Positions 23,935 to 36,987 of a stretch of DNA of 64,000 bases are shown piece by piece. The stretch is from Ampullaceana balthica (lineage: Eukaryota > Mollusca > Gastropoda > Lymnaeidae), in the NCBI GenBank assembly GCA_944989445.1, contig CALYLW010000042.1:977242-1041241 (forward strand), in the 5' to 3' direction. The notes under the pieces are model-generated. The model was not told the origin of the DNA and searched no databases. It saw only the letters and a program-made list of their open reading frames with translations. Position 1 is the stretch's first letter; each line of letters starts with the position of its first letter. The position numbers and the translations under genes were made by a program.

Positions 23935-24390
23935 AGTCGTGGCCCAGTGTGGTTCACCAACAATAGAGGGGTGTGGTCTGATGTGGTTCAACAACAATAG
24001 AGGGGTGTGGTCTGATGTGGTTCACCAACAATAGAGGGGTGTGGTCTGATGTGGCCCAGTGTGGTTCACCAACAATAGAGGGTCGTGGTCTGATGTGGCC
24101 CAGTGAGTTTCACCAACAATAGAGGGGTTTGGTCTGATGTGGCCCAGTGTGGTTCATCAACAATAGAGAGGTGTGGTCTGATGTGGCCCAGTGTGGTTCA
24201 CCAACAATAGAGGGGTGTGGTCTGATGTGGCCCAGTGTGGTTCTCCAACAATAGAGGGGTGTGGTCTGATGTGGCCCAGTGTGGTTCATCAACAATAGAG
24301 GGGTGTGGTCTGATGTGGCCCAGTGTGGTTCATCAACAATAGAGGGGTGTGGTCTGATGTGGCCCAGTGTGGTTCGCCAACAATAGAGGG
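23935..24390. repeat. 45-bp minisatellite with 36-bp variants, ~10 copies
   Basis: GGGGTGTGGTCTGATGTGGC / CCAGTGTGGTTCACCAACAA / TAGAG; the first units lack CCCAGTGTGG. Confidence 0.95.
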
Positions 24391-24596
24391 GCAGTGAATA
24401 CCATGTAAGTGTGATTGTTGTTCCAGTTATCCGCCGATGGAGAGAATAAATAGTGCACGCGGCAGTGTTAAAACAGGATCAATAATTTAAAACAGTTTAC
24501 GATACATGAATGGCATTGTTTTCTAGGGTCAAATATGAGATGCATTATACCAGCCAGGGCCCAATTTACCAGAAAACATGCACATTGAGACTAATG

Positions 24597-24862
24597 TGGG
24601 CAGTATGATTAAGGAGGACAGTATAATTATTAACATGGCAGTATGATTAAGGTGGACAGTATAATTAACATGGGTGGGCAGTATGATTAAGGTGGACAGT
24701 ATAATTAACATGGCAGTATGATTAAGGTGGACAGTATAATTAACATGGGCAGTATGATTAAGGTGGACAGTATAATTAACATGGCAGTATGATTAAGGTG
24801 GACAGTATAATTAACATGGCAGTATGATTAAGGTGGACAGTATAATTAACATGGGCATTATG
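24597..24862. repeat. 35/36-bp minisatellite, ~8 copies
   Basis: CAGTATGATTAAGGTGGACA / GTATAATTAACATGG with an optional extra G; copies decay after ~24845. Confidence 0.95.
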
Positions 24863-26424
24863 ATTACTGTTGACAGTATCATTACCGTAGACAATATTAT
24901 TAAAATGACACTATTATTATTTTTATTCTAGTAAGATTCACTGAGCCAGAGTCAGTAATGAGCCCACAATCGCCACCGTCGTGGTTCTGAGTCTGACCTT
25001 GATGTTATTGTGACATGGTCCTGGTGACAGTGCCCCAATACCATAACCTTGTCTTTATAAAGACTGCTATTTCATTCTTTCGCAACAATAATCAGTGGGG
25101 GTAATTAGATCGCTTCTAAGAGATTTTCTTATTCATTGCAGCTCAATTGTGTTTCACCCTCTCTCTCTTTAACTACCGCGCTCTCTGTCTCTTTCCTTCC
25201 TCTACCACATCTCTCTCATTTCTGATTTTTTAAATCCCTCTTTCTCTCTTCCCTTGCCCGCTGTCCCTGTCATTCTCTCTTTCTCCACCCTCTCCTCCTC
25301 CTCTCTCTCTCTATCTCTTATTTACGCTCTCGTCCCGCAAATGAGTCCTTCCATATTAAAAAAAAAGATGTGCTACATAATATGCTCCCCTTTACCTCCC
25401 TGTATCTTTTTTATGTATAATACTTCTGCTTTAGATACATCTGAGACATTTATAAATTTGGTTGTTTTTTTTTGTTGAAACTATTATTATTCAAGGTATA
25501 GCCCAGTACGACACTACATACTGTAAAAAAAAATGATATTTGATGTTTATTTCGAAACTTGAGATAGTTCCAACGACTGTTACTGTGATAATGGTGGAGT
25601 TAATTTATTTGCAAACACATTTCAGCGTGTATCTTGCTTGTAATTAAAGCACATCGTTTAATTCCACAATAAACTGTGTCTCATTAATCAAATGTGTTCT
25701 TATTTGCAAGAGTAATGTAGCCGATCATAAAGGACCGCCATTGAAATGTTACACGAACTTATTGTGTATAACTTATAACATTCACTGCAGAGAATTTGTA
25801 ACTAATAGTGTAGGAAATCTTATATGTTCGCACTTTGTTTCTTTATCCGTCGAGGTTGGTATTTTCTGCCAGATGAGGGCGCTGAAACCTGAGTCCGCCA
25901 CTGATTTCAACATTCGTGCTTGGAAAAGGCGGATGACGTCACGAATGTATCATGTCCGTGAATGGGGGCAAACTGCAAACCTAGCCAGGGCACCATATGG
26001 CCACACACAGGTATCCCACACAGGTTGGCCAACCACGTCTCCTCCCTCCCCTCCCCCACACCCCGCTGCCACCCATCAACCCTCGCCCCTCCTCCCGGTA
26101 TGCGTCGTCACCATGGTGACGGCGGTCAAGACAATGGTTTTTACCACTGTAATTTCCGCTTGCCGATGGTGCCCTATTCAATGGTCCTTTATTACGGCGG
26201 CCGGCCGCCTTCTTTTCCCCTCCCTCCACTGCGGGGCTTTTCTGCTTTAATTATGTACATTTCAGAAGCTTGTTGTGTCTCACTTACACCAAAGCTGGGC
26301 TTTTCCCCCAGCATTAAACCCACTGCTTTCTATAGGAACCACACTCTTTTCCACGGGGCTGCGGTCTCTGAACTCTATTGGAAGTTAATCGGCTTTATAT
26401 TCCAATTGTTGACTCCCATCAGAC
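24863..26424. other. Unassigned sequence, CT-rich in part
   Basis: Pyrimidine-rich at ~25155-25320 and C-rich at ~26035-26095. Frames of 156-169 codons near 25741-26432 overlap each other in different phases and have no recognised motif. Confidence 0.45.
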
Positions 26425-26593
26425 GCTCGTGAAGTGATGACACTTATATCAGAGCCTTAGAAACAGTTTTTGACAATACTCTCGTCAGTTCTTGACCCCC
26501 CAAGAGATGCTCGTGAAGTGATGACACTATATCAGAGCCTTAGAAACAGTTTTTGACAATACTCTCGTCAGTTCTTGACCCCCCAAGAGATGC
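26425..26593. repeat. 84-bp tandem duplication
   Basis: Two near-identical copies beginning GCTCGTGAAGTGATGACAC at 26425 and 26509, ending CCCCCCAAGAGATGC. Confidence 0.95.
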
Positions 26594-26813
26594 CCGTGTT
26601 ATCGCAACTTTACATCCCCATCACAACAATCTCATCACATATTAGTACTCTGTCAAATCAAAGAAGTCTTTTAAAAAATTAAAATTAATTATTTTAAAAA
26701 AAAATAACGCATAAGTTTGTATCCCCCTACAATTCGGAAAGCTAAGTGGATCTACGCCAACAATTTTCACACCAATACTAGTAACGTACCCGTAGCTCCT
26801 GGACAGTGAATGT

Positions 26814-27074
26814 GGGGCCGTCCATAAAGTACGTCACGCTATTTTTGACCATTTTAACTCCCCCCTCCCCTGTCACAAACTGTCACAAATCTCGGAACGC
26901 CCCCCCCCCGCCCTAAAGTACGTCACACTTTCAAACAAAAATATTTTTTATTAACAAAATAATTAAAATTTAATATAACACACTGTGACGTCACACATTG
27001 CCGGACACCCCTCTGTCACAAACTGTCACACTTTCTTACTAGCCCCTCCCCCCCCCCTCTTTATGGATGGCCCC
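26814..27074. mobile_element. Small TIR element (GGGGCC-TCCATAAAG ends)
   Basis: The left end reads GGGGCCGTCCATAAAGTACG and the right end is CTTTATGGATGGCCCC, an inverted match of about 15/16 bp. Near-terminal CTGTCACAAACTGTCACA occurs on both sides of an A+T-rich centre. No coding potential. The ends resemble those of the C-rich elements at 38.5 and 40.2 kb. Superfamily not assigned; the flanking TGT on both sides might be a 3-bp target duplication. Confidence 0.7.
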
Positions 27075-27401
27075 TGTTCACTGGATGGAAGAGTTTTGAG
27101 ACATTTGCCGATGTTACCATCATGCATGTCGTCATTAGGTTTTCATTCATCGTTAAGTGCCAGCGATTTTTCCTTATCGTAGAAGTTTAGTGGCTTTGAA
27201 AAGAGAAGAAAGTGTTTGCACCTTGTCCAACTGGGGAGCGGGGGAGGGGGGGCAACAATGTCCAATGATTAGGTAACTTTAAATAAAAAACCTAACGTCC
27301 CATCCTACCACGCCAATGTCCAACGTCTCAAAGTACCACATCGAAGTCTCATGCTACCGCAACAACGTCTCATCCTATTGCACGCCAACGTCACTTTTTG
27401 T
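27075..27401. other. Spacer and degenerate satellite edge
   Basis: From ~27290 degenerate CCAACGTCTCA...CTACC motifs lead into the 62-bp array; otherwise nothing recognised. Confidence 0.5.
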
Positions 27402-29280
27402 CCACACCACATCCCACCCGATCGACCACACCAATCTTCCATGCTATCACAACACCTTCTTATGCTCCCACACCACATCCCACCCGACCACACCAATCTT
27501 CCATGCTATCACAACACCTTCTTATGCTTCCACACCACATCCCACCCGATCGACCACACCAATCTTCCATGCTATCACAACACCTTCTTATGCTCCCACA
27601 CCACATCCCACCCGACCACACCAATCTTCCATGCTATCACAACACCTTCTTATGCTTCCACACCACATCCCACCCGATCGACCACACCAATCTTCCATGC
27701 TATCACAACACCTTCTTATGCTCCCACACCACATCCCACCCGACCACACCAATCTTCCATGCTATCACAACACCTTCTTATGCTCCCACACCACATCCCA
27801 CCCGACCACACCAATCTTCCATGCTATCACAACACCTTCTTATGCTTCCACACCACATCCCACCCGACCACACCAATCTTCCATGCTATCACAACACCTT
27901 CTTATGCTTCCACACCACATCCCACCCGACCACACCAATCTTCCATGCTATCACAACACCTTCTTATGCTTCCACACCACATCCCACCCGACCACACCAA
28001 TCTTCCAGGCTATCTCAACACCTTCTTATGCTCCCACACCACATCCCACCCGACCACACCAATCTTCCATGCTATCACAACACCTTCTTATGCTTCCACA
28101 CCACATCCCACCCGACCACACCAATCTTCCAGGCTATCTCAACACCTTCTTATGCTCCCACACCACATCCCACCCGACCACACCAATCTTCCATGCTATC
28201 ACAACACCTTCTTATGCTCCCACACCACATCCCACCCGACCACACCAATCTTCCATGCTATCACAACACCTTCTTATGCTTCCACACCACATCCCACCCG
28301 ACCACACCAATCTTCCAGGCTATCTCAACACCTTCTTATGCTCCCACACCACATCCCACCCGACCACACCAATCTTCCATGCTATCACAACACCTTCTTA
28401 TGCTCCCACACCACATCCCACCCGACCACACCAATCTTCCATGCTATCACAACACCTTCTTATGCTTCCACACCACATCCCACCCGACCACACCAATCTT
28501 CCATGCTATCACAACACCTTCTTATGCTTCCACACCACATCCCACCCGACCACACCAATCTTCCAGGCTATCTCAACACCTTCTTATGCTCCCACACCAC
28601 ATCCCACCCGACCACACCAATCTTCCATGCTATCACAACACCTTCTTATGCTTCCACACCACATCCCACCCGACCACACCAATCTTCCAGGCTATCTCAA
28701 CACCTTCTTATGCTCCCACACCACATCCCACCCGACCACACCAATCTTCCATGCTATCACAACACCTTCTTATGCTCCCACACCACATCCCACCCGACCA
28801 CACCAATCTTCCATGCTATCACAACACCTTCTTATGCTTCCACACCACATCCCACCCGACCACACCAATCTTCCAGGCTATCTCAACACCTTCTTATGCT
28901 CCCACACCACATCCCACCCGACCACACCAATCTTCCATGCTATCACAACACCTTCTTATGCTCCCACACCACATCCCACCCGACCACACCAATCTTCCAT
29001 GCTATCACAACACCTTCTTATGCTTCCACACCACATCCCACCCGACCACACCAATCTTCCATGCTATCGCAACACCATCTTATGCTCCCACACCACATCC
29101 CACCCGACCACACCAATCTTCCATGCTATCACAACACCTTCTTATGCTCCCACACCACATCCCACCCGACCACACCAATCGTCCATGCTATCACAACACC
29201 TTCTTATGCTCCCACACCACATCCCACCCGACCACACCAATCTTCCATGCTATCACAACACCTTCTTATGCTCCCACACC
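27402..29280. repeat. 62-bp satellite, ~30 copies, 558-bp higher-order repeat
   Basis: CACCACATCCCACCCGACCA / CACCAATCTTCCATGCTATC / ACAACACCTTCTTATGCTCC / CA. The first units are 66 bp with an extra GATC. The AGGCTATCTC variant occurs at 28007, 28131, 28317, 28565, 28689 and 28875, a spacing of 2, 3, 4, 2 and 3 units, which gives a 9-unit (558 bp) higher-order period. The unit length is not divisible by 3 and has no plus-strand stop, so all three plus frames are open for ~660-716 codons; not a gene. Confidence 0.97.
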
Positions 29281-30990
29281 AACGTCTCACCCCACCACAC
29301 CAAATACACTTCGTTCCACACATTTAACATATCTCGTAATTCTGAAATGCTCCCCCCTCCCCTTCCTCGGTCACACCAAACCCACAACCCATCCAATCAT
29401 TGCCTCCTCTCCCCCCTTCATCCCACACGATTCTTTCCCTTTCCTCATTTGGTCAGGGTGAGGTAAATATTGAAATAAGCAGAGACTAACCACATGTTGG
29501 GATTCTCACCGTGTTTACACTGATGCCCTCCCCTTAGCCCCATCCGCTCACCCAATCCATCCTCCCTCGGACTGCCCTCTCACTTACTCACATGTTACTC
29601 TCCCATCACATGGACACCGCTCGTACATGAGTTAGCCGTCCACTCCCCAACATCATATCCATAGCGTCTTCGGTACTAAAAGTAAACACGGTCTTTTGTA
29701 TGAGTGACATAAACTGTCTCAGTAATCCCATACGGGGCAACCCGTCCATGCAACTGTCAACCCCATACACGATGGGACAACCCGTCAATGTCAATCCGAC
29801 CGTTCATAATATCCTCACATGAATCACAGAAGTTGGCTGTGTACATTTCACTGCAGTTACAACAGTGTGCTCCTATAGTAAACATAAGTCATATTTGACT
29901 ATTGAAGATTGGTCAAGTCGTTATAACCTTGTTGTTGTTGTTGTTGTTCAACTCTAATAATGTTCCCCAGCATTCAATGTGGCTTACGCGGGAACAGAAT
30001 TAAATATAGGATTATTAACTAACCTTTGTGGTGCATTTTTTAAAAATAATTTACTTTCCAAAAAATCTCAAACTGTAAATTTTTTAATTTATGTATGAAA
30101 AATCGAATTGCATTATTTAATTTACAATCAATTTAAAGGAAGGCTTATAAACTCCTATTTAAAGCATATCTAGCTATAAGCCAATTAATTTTTTTTTAAA
30201 CCACACTAACAACCCTTCCCTCATCAAAGCAGATGTTGACACGATATGAAAGGAAATACAATCATGGGCCAAAATAAAAAATGTTAACATTCGATGCTGT
30301 TTCTTGTCGTCCAGCCACAAGCGGAACAGTTAAGTAGAAAGTCGAGACCAAAAAGCTCAACACTACCTTGACGTGGAACAAAGTTTGTCTTACATTCTTT
30401 CGCTTGGAATTGTCATCAGGGAGACAGATGACTGAGAATTCGTATACACTAAGAAAAGGGAAACTTTCAAAGTCATAGTTAGGAATGTTTGCATACATAA
30501 TATGACTGGGACGTCTTTGATATTATGGTCGTGTGTTTTTTTTTAAATAATTTTCATTTTTTATTGTTATAATATAAATCCTATGTTACAAAGAATTACT
30601 TGGTAAGTTGTTCCAAATGTAAACATTCGACGCTCTATTCTCGGCCGTACCACCTCAAGCTGCAGGTCTTAAGTCGACAGTCCTTAGGTGGTCAATATCG
30701 GTATCTTCTTCTGTATATATAATTCTCTACGTCGCCCAACCATGCGGGACACCGCGCACGCACGCCGACTCTCTAACCCTCCTCCCGCCCCTTCACCAAA
30801 GCGAGTATGTGCAAACGAGAATAAAGAATGACCCTCGCTGGGATCGACCAATGTCTGGAGACCAACAATGGTCCTTGCATTCACTTGCATTATTCCTTCA
30901 CAGAATAACTAGAGATGAGATTCGTGGTGTACTGGTTATCACGTCCTGGTTTCAAGCCCCAGCGAAAACATTTTTTTTTAATTTTTAAAA
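29281..30990. other. Unassigned sequence
   Basis: No gene recognised. A (TTG)n tract lies at ~29930-29948. At ~30918-30955 a GGTTTCAAGCCCC box-B-like motif follows a TGTACTGGTTA box-A-like motif, but the spacing is too short for a tRNA. Confidence 0.45.
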
Positions 30991-31279
30991 AATGTCTGGT
31001 GTTTGTGCCCGTTCTTTTACCCCTTTATTGCCAACATGGCTGACCCTCGCTAGGGTCGGCCAATCACAGTTTATGGTTGGCAAGCTAATGTGGTAAAGGG
31101 TGGTGAGCAGGTAGATAACCACAGTGCGAATGTCTCGAAACCAAAAATGAGTCGGCAGCCCCCCCCCCAACCGACGTTCAATCGCGTTGTTTTGATTTCT
31201 TCGTGCTGTAGTTTGTGTCCATTCTTTCTCCACTTTCTTTGCAAGTCTGCGGCGTATGCTACGCCGCGGGGCGTCTAGT
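30991..31279. mobile_element. Short relative of the TIR element at 3211-4615
   Basis: The left part (AATGTCTGGTGTTTGTGCCC and following) matches 3211-3251. The right part (from ~31170, ACCGACGTTCAATCGCGTTG, to the terminal GCGGCGTATGCTACGCCGCG and CTAGT) matches ~4490-4615. No LINE sequence is present; the middle is about 130 bp of other sequence. The left terminal inverted repeat is degraded (GCTGACCCTCGCTAGGG). Confidence 0.75.
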
Positions 31280-33032
31280 AACCTCTGTTATGTGTCCAGT
31301 ACACCTAAAATAGTCATCTCAGGCCACGGGTTGAAGTTTAAAAATAACTTTATACGTGAACTTGAAAATACAAATTAATGTGTAACAAGCTGGTCTGTAT
31401 GCCAAGATTAGTAAACACGATGCAAAAATACGTCAAAATTTCAATCATTTATAATACAATACGACAGCTTTTAACAATGGTGCTGCAGTCAAATGTATAC
31501 CTCATTCTGTGGAAGATTCTCGATCTGTGACAATCTATGGGTAAAATTAGAGACTGCGTGCGGAAATTCTATTCTAGAGGTCTTGGCCTTGAGAATACAC
31601 AATCTCTATGCAAAAGAGAACGTAATTAGAAATAACTGGTGTCAATAAAACTTAAACTATAACTCATATAACCTTCAAGTTAAGCAAGATCTGCCTTGGA
31701 AGTCGTTTTAGATCCTTTGTCTGGCAAATTGCGTCTATTTCTGGGATGATTATTTCTGTTACATCGACACATATTTTAAAAACATTTACCAGAATATTGC
31801 TCTGAGCTCTTTTTTTTAAATTTAATATTACCCTAAGCTCACCGTTATTTTATGTCTCAAGAGATATTGTTTGCGTATCTGCTGCATGCCCTGCTGTGTC
31901 ATTGTTATTGTAGCCTCAATGTCCATCCTATTCATTTCTTTTGTTCAGTGTTTTATCTTATTGTCTATTAAAGTTGACATAAGGAAACCAGTTTTTTCTT
32001 CTTTCCAAGTCAAATTGCGACCTTTTGATCGATGAACGCCGTCTTGGTCCCTGTTGGTGCCAAAGACGCGACTAGCATGCAGGTAAACAGTGACACCACA
32101 CTTCCACACACGTGATCGTGTTTACATCCAGCATGCTTCGATCTCTAGTGTCATAGCAGAACTCTACTGCAGCGCGTGCCCCATAAACGAAAGGTGATTT
32201 TGTCTGAGAGTAACAACACTAAACCACCAAGAAACGAAACCTAACAAATTGTGCACACACCCCGTCTGAGGGTACATCTTGCGGTCGTGATGTCGCACCT
32301 CTGTTAACGCCGTCAGAAAACAACAGCAACTAACAGCACCACGATCGCAGCAGACTTTGTAGTTTGGTGCTAGTCTTCCTGTTGACACTTCTTTGACCGC
32401 TGCCAGAAAATAACATGTCATGCAGAATTGTGCTTTTAGACTCGGTAGCTTGGTGCCAGCCAAAGGCAGCAGGCACGGCGTTGACTCGGAAGCTTGGTGC
32501 CAGCCAACGGCAGCAGCCACGGTGTTGACAGTGCAGGCTGAGTACAAGCTGAAGTCTGAGAGACGCACACATTTTCACACACAAAAAAGACGAGCTGGGT
32601 GAAAGAGATCAAAAGATTTTTTTGTATTTTCTTCCCCACACCCTGCGGGTACGACGATGGAATTATTTTTGTTCTATCAACATATCCGCGCGTCTTTTCT
32701 TCAACCAGAAATCATCTCCATCCAAACCATGACAACCTTCTACCAACCCAAATCTTTTGAATTCATAAACTAGACATTAAGGGATCAACGGCCCAATGTA
32801 ATCTAAAGCAGAATTTTTGCAGATGTCGCTGACAATGTTATAGCCACAGTGTAAAGAACTTGGTCATTTAGCAGGTCAGTTAAAGTCGTCCCTGGTACAA
32901 TGAGCTACTTTTTTGGCTGTCCTTGTGAAAATATCGATTATGTCTGTCCTAGGTCCTTGCAGAGAACTTGTTAGTTTAAATGTCCTAGAAATCGTTTATG
33001 CCACGCCTAGCATCGAGATCGGTTATTTCGGT
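31280..33032. other. Unassigned sequence with a 44-bp duplication
   Basis: No gene recognised. At ~32440-32530 a 44-bp segment, GCTTGGTGCCAGCCAAAGGC and following, is present twice in tandem. The overlapping frames at 32164-32639 reflect this local G+C-rich patch. Confidence 0.5.
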
Positions 33033-33385
33033 CCTAGGGCAGAGCATAGACATGGGCTAAGTCTGTCCTAGGTCATATAGCAAAGAGATGGATTATGTCG
33101 ATCCTAGCATAGAGATAGGCTAAGTCGGTCCTAGGTCATATAGCAAAGAGATGGAGTATGTCGATCCTAGCATAGAGATAGGCTAAGTCTGTCCTAGGTC
33201 ATATAGCAAAGAGATGGAGTATGTCGATCCTAGCATAGAGATAGGCAAAGTCTGTCCTAGGTCATATAGCAAAGAGATGGATTATGTCGATCCTAGCATA
33301 CAGATAGGCTAAGTCTGTCCTAGGTCATATAGCAAAGAGATGGATTATGTCGATCCTAGCATATAGATAGACTAAGTCGTTCATA
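33033..33385. repeat. 63-bp minisatellite, ~5 copies plus diverged upstream units
   Basis: TCCTAGGTCATATAGCAAAG / AGATGGATTATGTCGATCCT / AGCATAGAGATAGGCTAAGT. Diverged relatives of the same motif extend back to ~32940. Confidence 0.93.
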
Positions 33386-34070
33386 TAATTGAGATTGGTT
33401 AAAAGTTGATGTATGTATGGAAAGCGGTTGTATATGTCGGTATTAGTAATGGAAGTTGTTGTTACTCCTAAATTTAAAAGCTTAAGCCACAACGTCTTTC
33501 CCGCGGCCCATGTAATGAGTAGTTCTACAGACCCGTGTGCCTCCTGCTCCGCTGCGAGTCTGGAATCCTCAGCATATGGTGACGGCCATGTTTGTTGCTC
33601 TCATCATGCGGTCTATTTACGCTGGTCTTGTGGCAATATTTAATTTTTGTCCATTTCTACTGCCCCCCTGCACTGTCCCAACCCTCTCTCACTCTCTCAG
33701 TCAACATCTTTCGGGCAAAATTCTTTCCTGATTCTATTTCCAGAGCCCCACCCGTCTTTTTTTATATTTTCTTCCTTTAGGCCCTAGGCCCATCTAAATG
33801 TTTTATACTCTTTGTGGATTTTTATCAATTTTCTCATTCAATTTTGGTTCTAATTTCTTGTTCTCTCTTTTTATTTGAATTTCAAAAAACCGTAGCAATA
33901 ATTCATGACTAGACTTACCTACCTTGGAATGCATTTTAAATTGTAACGAGTTTCCTTTGTTTACTCGTGAGTTGAAAGCTGTAGTCATCTAATCTAGTCC
34001 CGGAGCATTCATCGCTGGTATGTGCAATGATAAGCGTGTCGATTTAGTGTATCACTGGTGTCTTAAACTG
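33386..34070. other. Unassigned sequence
   Basis: Frames of 60-76 codons at 33413-33780 overlap in all phases; no known domain. Confidence 0.45.
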
Positions 34071-34411
34071 CAATGTGAATGTGTCGTTTACTCAACAAAG
34101 CTAATGCAGTGCCCCGCAATGTGAATGTGCACTCAACAAAGCTAATGCAGTGCCCCGCAATGTGAATGTGCACTCAACAAAGCTAATGCAGTGCCCCGCA
34201 ATGTGAATGTGCACTCAACAAAGCTAATGCAGTGCCCTGCAATGTGAATGTGCACTCAACAAAGCTAATGCAGTGCCCCGCAATGTGAATGCGCACTCAA
34301 CAAAGCTAATGCAGTACTCCGCAACGTGAATGTGCACTCAACAAAGCTAATGCAGTACCCCGCAATGTGAATGTGCACTCAACAAAGCTAATGCAGTGCC
34401 CTACAATGTCA
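34071..34411. repeat. 41-bp minisatellite, ~8 copies
   Basis: CAATGTGAATGTGCACTCAA / CAAAGCTAATGCAGTGCCCC / G per unit. Decayed ATGTTAATGT/GTGCACT fragments continue to ~34515. Confidence 0.96.
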
Positions 34412-36874
34412 ATGTGCACTCTACGATGTTAATGTCGTGGACTTCGATGTTAATGTAGTGCACTTCCATTTTTATATCGTGCCCTAAAATGTGAATGTGC
34501 ACTCTGCAATGAAATGTCGTTGGGCAAAATGTAAATGTATGATAAACATTCCTCAGATTTCTCGCCATCCGCCCGCCCAATGTCTTGTTTCTCATCACAC
34601 GCGGCCCATCGGCCGCCCGTTGTGGACTGTCTTTTGTGGTTCTTACAGGTCCGCCCCAACAAAAGGCCACTTCAATGCCCGAGCATCACCCTTTCACCGG
34701 TATAAGTTCTAAATAGACACAGGGACACGTTGCTGTTTTCAATCATCGTACGACGCGCGAGGCAAACTTAAAACCCTTTCTGGATCAGCTCTGCACACTC
34801 TCTTGTTTACTCCCTCTTGTCCGAACACCCTCACCCCTCCACCACAACCCCTCACCCAAAACATTTCCTATCCCTTCAATGCCCTACCATCTTCTCACCC
34901 CCGTTTTGTTCCCGTTCCTTTCCCCGGCATAACAAATGTCCGTATTTTCCCTCTCCATCTATTCGTCTCGGGAACATAACTTTTATGAAACTGTTTCATT
35001 TTATTGTTTCATATCTCCTCCCCCATCCACCCCGCCCTCCCTCAACCATCTCCGACCTTTTCAACTACTCCCAGTTTACCTTAACCCCTCACGCCAGTCC
35101 CGGGTCTTTTCATCGGTCTCTGAGACCCGGCTGCTGGCACAGGCGACCTTTGTTGGCCTTAAACAATCGCCTCCACTTTACCAGCCAGTTTTTTCTTGCC
35201 TTTCTCTTCTTGTTCTTTTATAATGCGTCGTGTTTTTCTTTTTCCTCGAAACGTCATTGTTTTTATTATTTTTTTATCCCGTTCAGTGATCCGTGCAACT
35301 GCTGGAGACTGGGTGAAATAAGTTCTGTGAGTGTTGACTGGCATAGAGAGTGTTATGCGGTGAAAGGTAATCCTGCTCGCTTGTTATGTAACAACTTTGA
35401 GCCAGCAAACAGAAAAATGAATGTTAAATGTCGTTGTTTTTTTCTTCCTTTGATCTTATTCTTTTAAGCTATTCGTACATGTAGAAATAATTTTGAAAAA
35501 AAAACAAAAACTATTTCCATTGAAGCGGGGTTTGCAACATTAGGACTTAGACAAAGTAATGTCGACTATATATTATAAGGGTGGAGTTATGTCAGGAGCT
35601 AAATTGAGATAAATGCAAAATGAAATGTTCAACAAAACTACAGCACAACACAACAAATTTATTTGGACGACATTTGTAGTTCGCACACGTCAATAGGGAC
35701 AATCAGTTGTCAATAAACTATAGAAAAGGAAAATAACAGAAATTACTGAAGAAAACTCCAGGCTGTCATTTCGGCGTATGGACATTCATCACTAACTCGA
35801 CCTCGTCACACAGTTCTGCCTTTACCTCCACCACTCACACTCCGAGATCCCACACCCTGCTACTCGCTCACGCGTGACCCCTATACTTAGCCCATCCCCT
35901 CCATGTTTACCTTCCCCCTCCCAAGTCCTCCAGAATTCATCCCTCGCCCCGCCAAGCACAACACCCCCTAAGATGCTAAAGCGTTCAGCCACCCGTGACG
36001 CCACTACACGTGTTTTCCATTTAGCACTCTCCCTTCAACTCAAACACCCACACTTCTTCCGCTGGCCTTCCCCCGTCCCCCCCCAACTCCCTAGATATTT
36101 CAGCGCCTTTCGGCCCTGCCGGTCCTCCGTGCCCCGCCCCGATACAGGAGGCGGCCGGCGCACAATAAGTCCTTTAATCTTGGCCATTTCATCCGCCTTC
36201 ACCTTATTGCTGGCACACTTTTCCCTTGCCTCCGTGCCTGATTCCAGTGTGTTTCTGTCACTCAGCTAATCAACTCCTATACCCGGCCGGGTTCAACGCC
36301 TTTCACCGAGCGCACCATCGGAGCGTGCGCTCCACTAGTCACTAGGCGAAAAGATTGTGCGGCTAAACTCAAACCACCTTAAGATAGTGCCCCCAGAATG
36401 TCCGCCCCTGGTTTTCTCACTGACAGAATTCAATGGGTCTCAGGTTGACTTGGTATAGACAAAGACTGGCATTTAGGCTGCCAGTGCCAGGGCCTCGCAT
36501 TGGACGCGTTGACGTGTCCTTAAGTTCAGGAAGAAAACATTGAAATGTGGGCTGCTAAATTTAGGGTGGTAGCATTGCTTGAACGTTACCAATTGTCCTC
36601 TATTAAAATTCTTGAGTTTCGGCGGAACAAACTGTTTCACGCTATTTTCATTAGCAGATTCATTGTCTTAACTCACATGTGCAATATTGAGTTTGACTGA
36701 AGAAAATTTTACAATTCAGCTCCACAATTCTCGTTTCAATAGTCATTTTAATAAGCTCGTGGTCCACTTACTGCTGCAATGGGTCCACTCACTTCTGTTG
36801 GTGGTCCACGACCCCCAGGGATAGACTTGGACAAAGACCATATTTGGACACAATCATCCTTTTGTTCGCATCCG
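34412..36874. other. Unassigned sequence
   Basis: The longest frames are 216 codons (34817-35467) and 131 codons (35874-36269). Both are Pro/Ser/Phe/Leu-rich translations of C/T-rich DNA with no domain I recognise, so I do not call them genes. Confidence 0.5.
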
Positions 36875-36987
36875 ATTAGCTGCTGTATTTAGGTCCCATT
36901 TCATTAGCTGCTGTATTTAGGTCCCATTTCATTAGCTGCTGTATTTAGGTCCCATTTCATTAGCTGCTGTATTTAGGTCCCATTTCT
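36875..36987. repeat. 28-bp tandem repeat, 4 copies
   Basis: ATTAGCTGCTGTATTTAGGT / CCCATTTC repeated four times without interruption. Confidence 0.96.

Noticed and set aside
27316..29466. Three overlapping plus frames of ~660-716 codons
   Set aside because: All three read the same 62-bp satellite in different phases; a true gene would not be open in every frame.
30918..30955. tRNA or tRNA-derived SINE head
   Set aside because: Box A- and box B-like motifs are present but only ~10-15 nt apart, and no acceptor stem pairing is seen.
34817..35467. 216-codon open frame as a gene
   Set aside because: Composition follows a C/T-rich strand; no start context, domain, signal or splice evidence; overlapped by another frame of similar composition.
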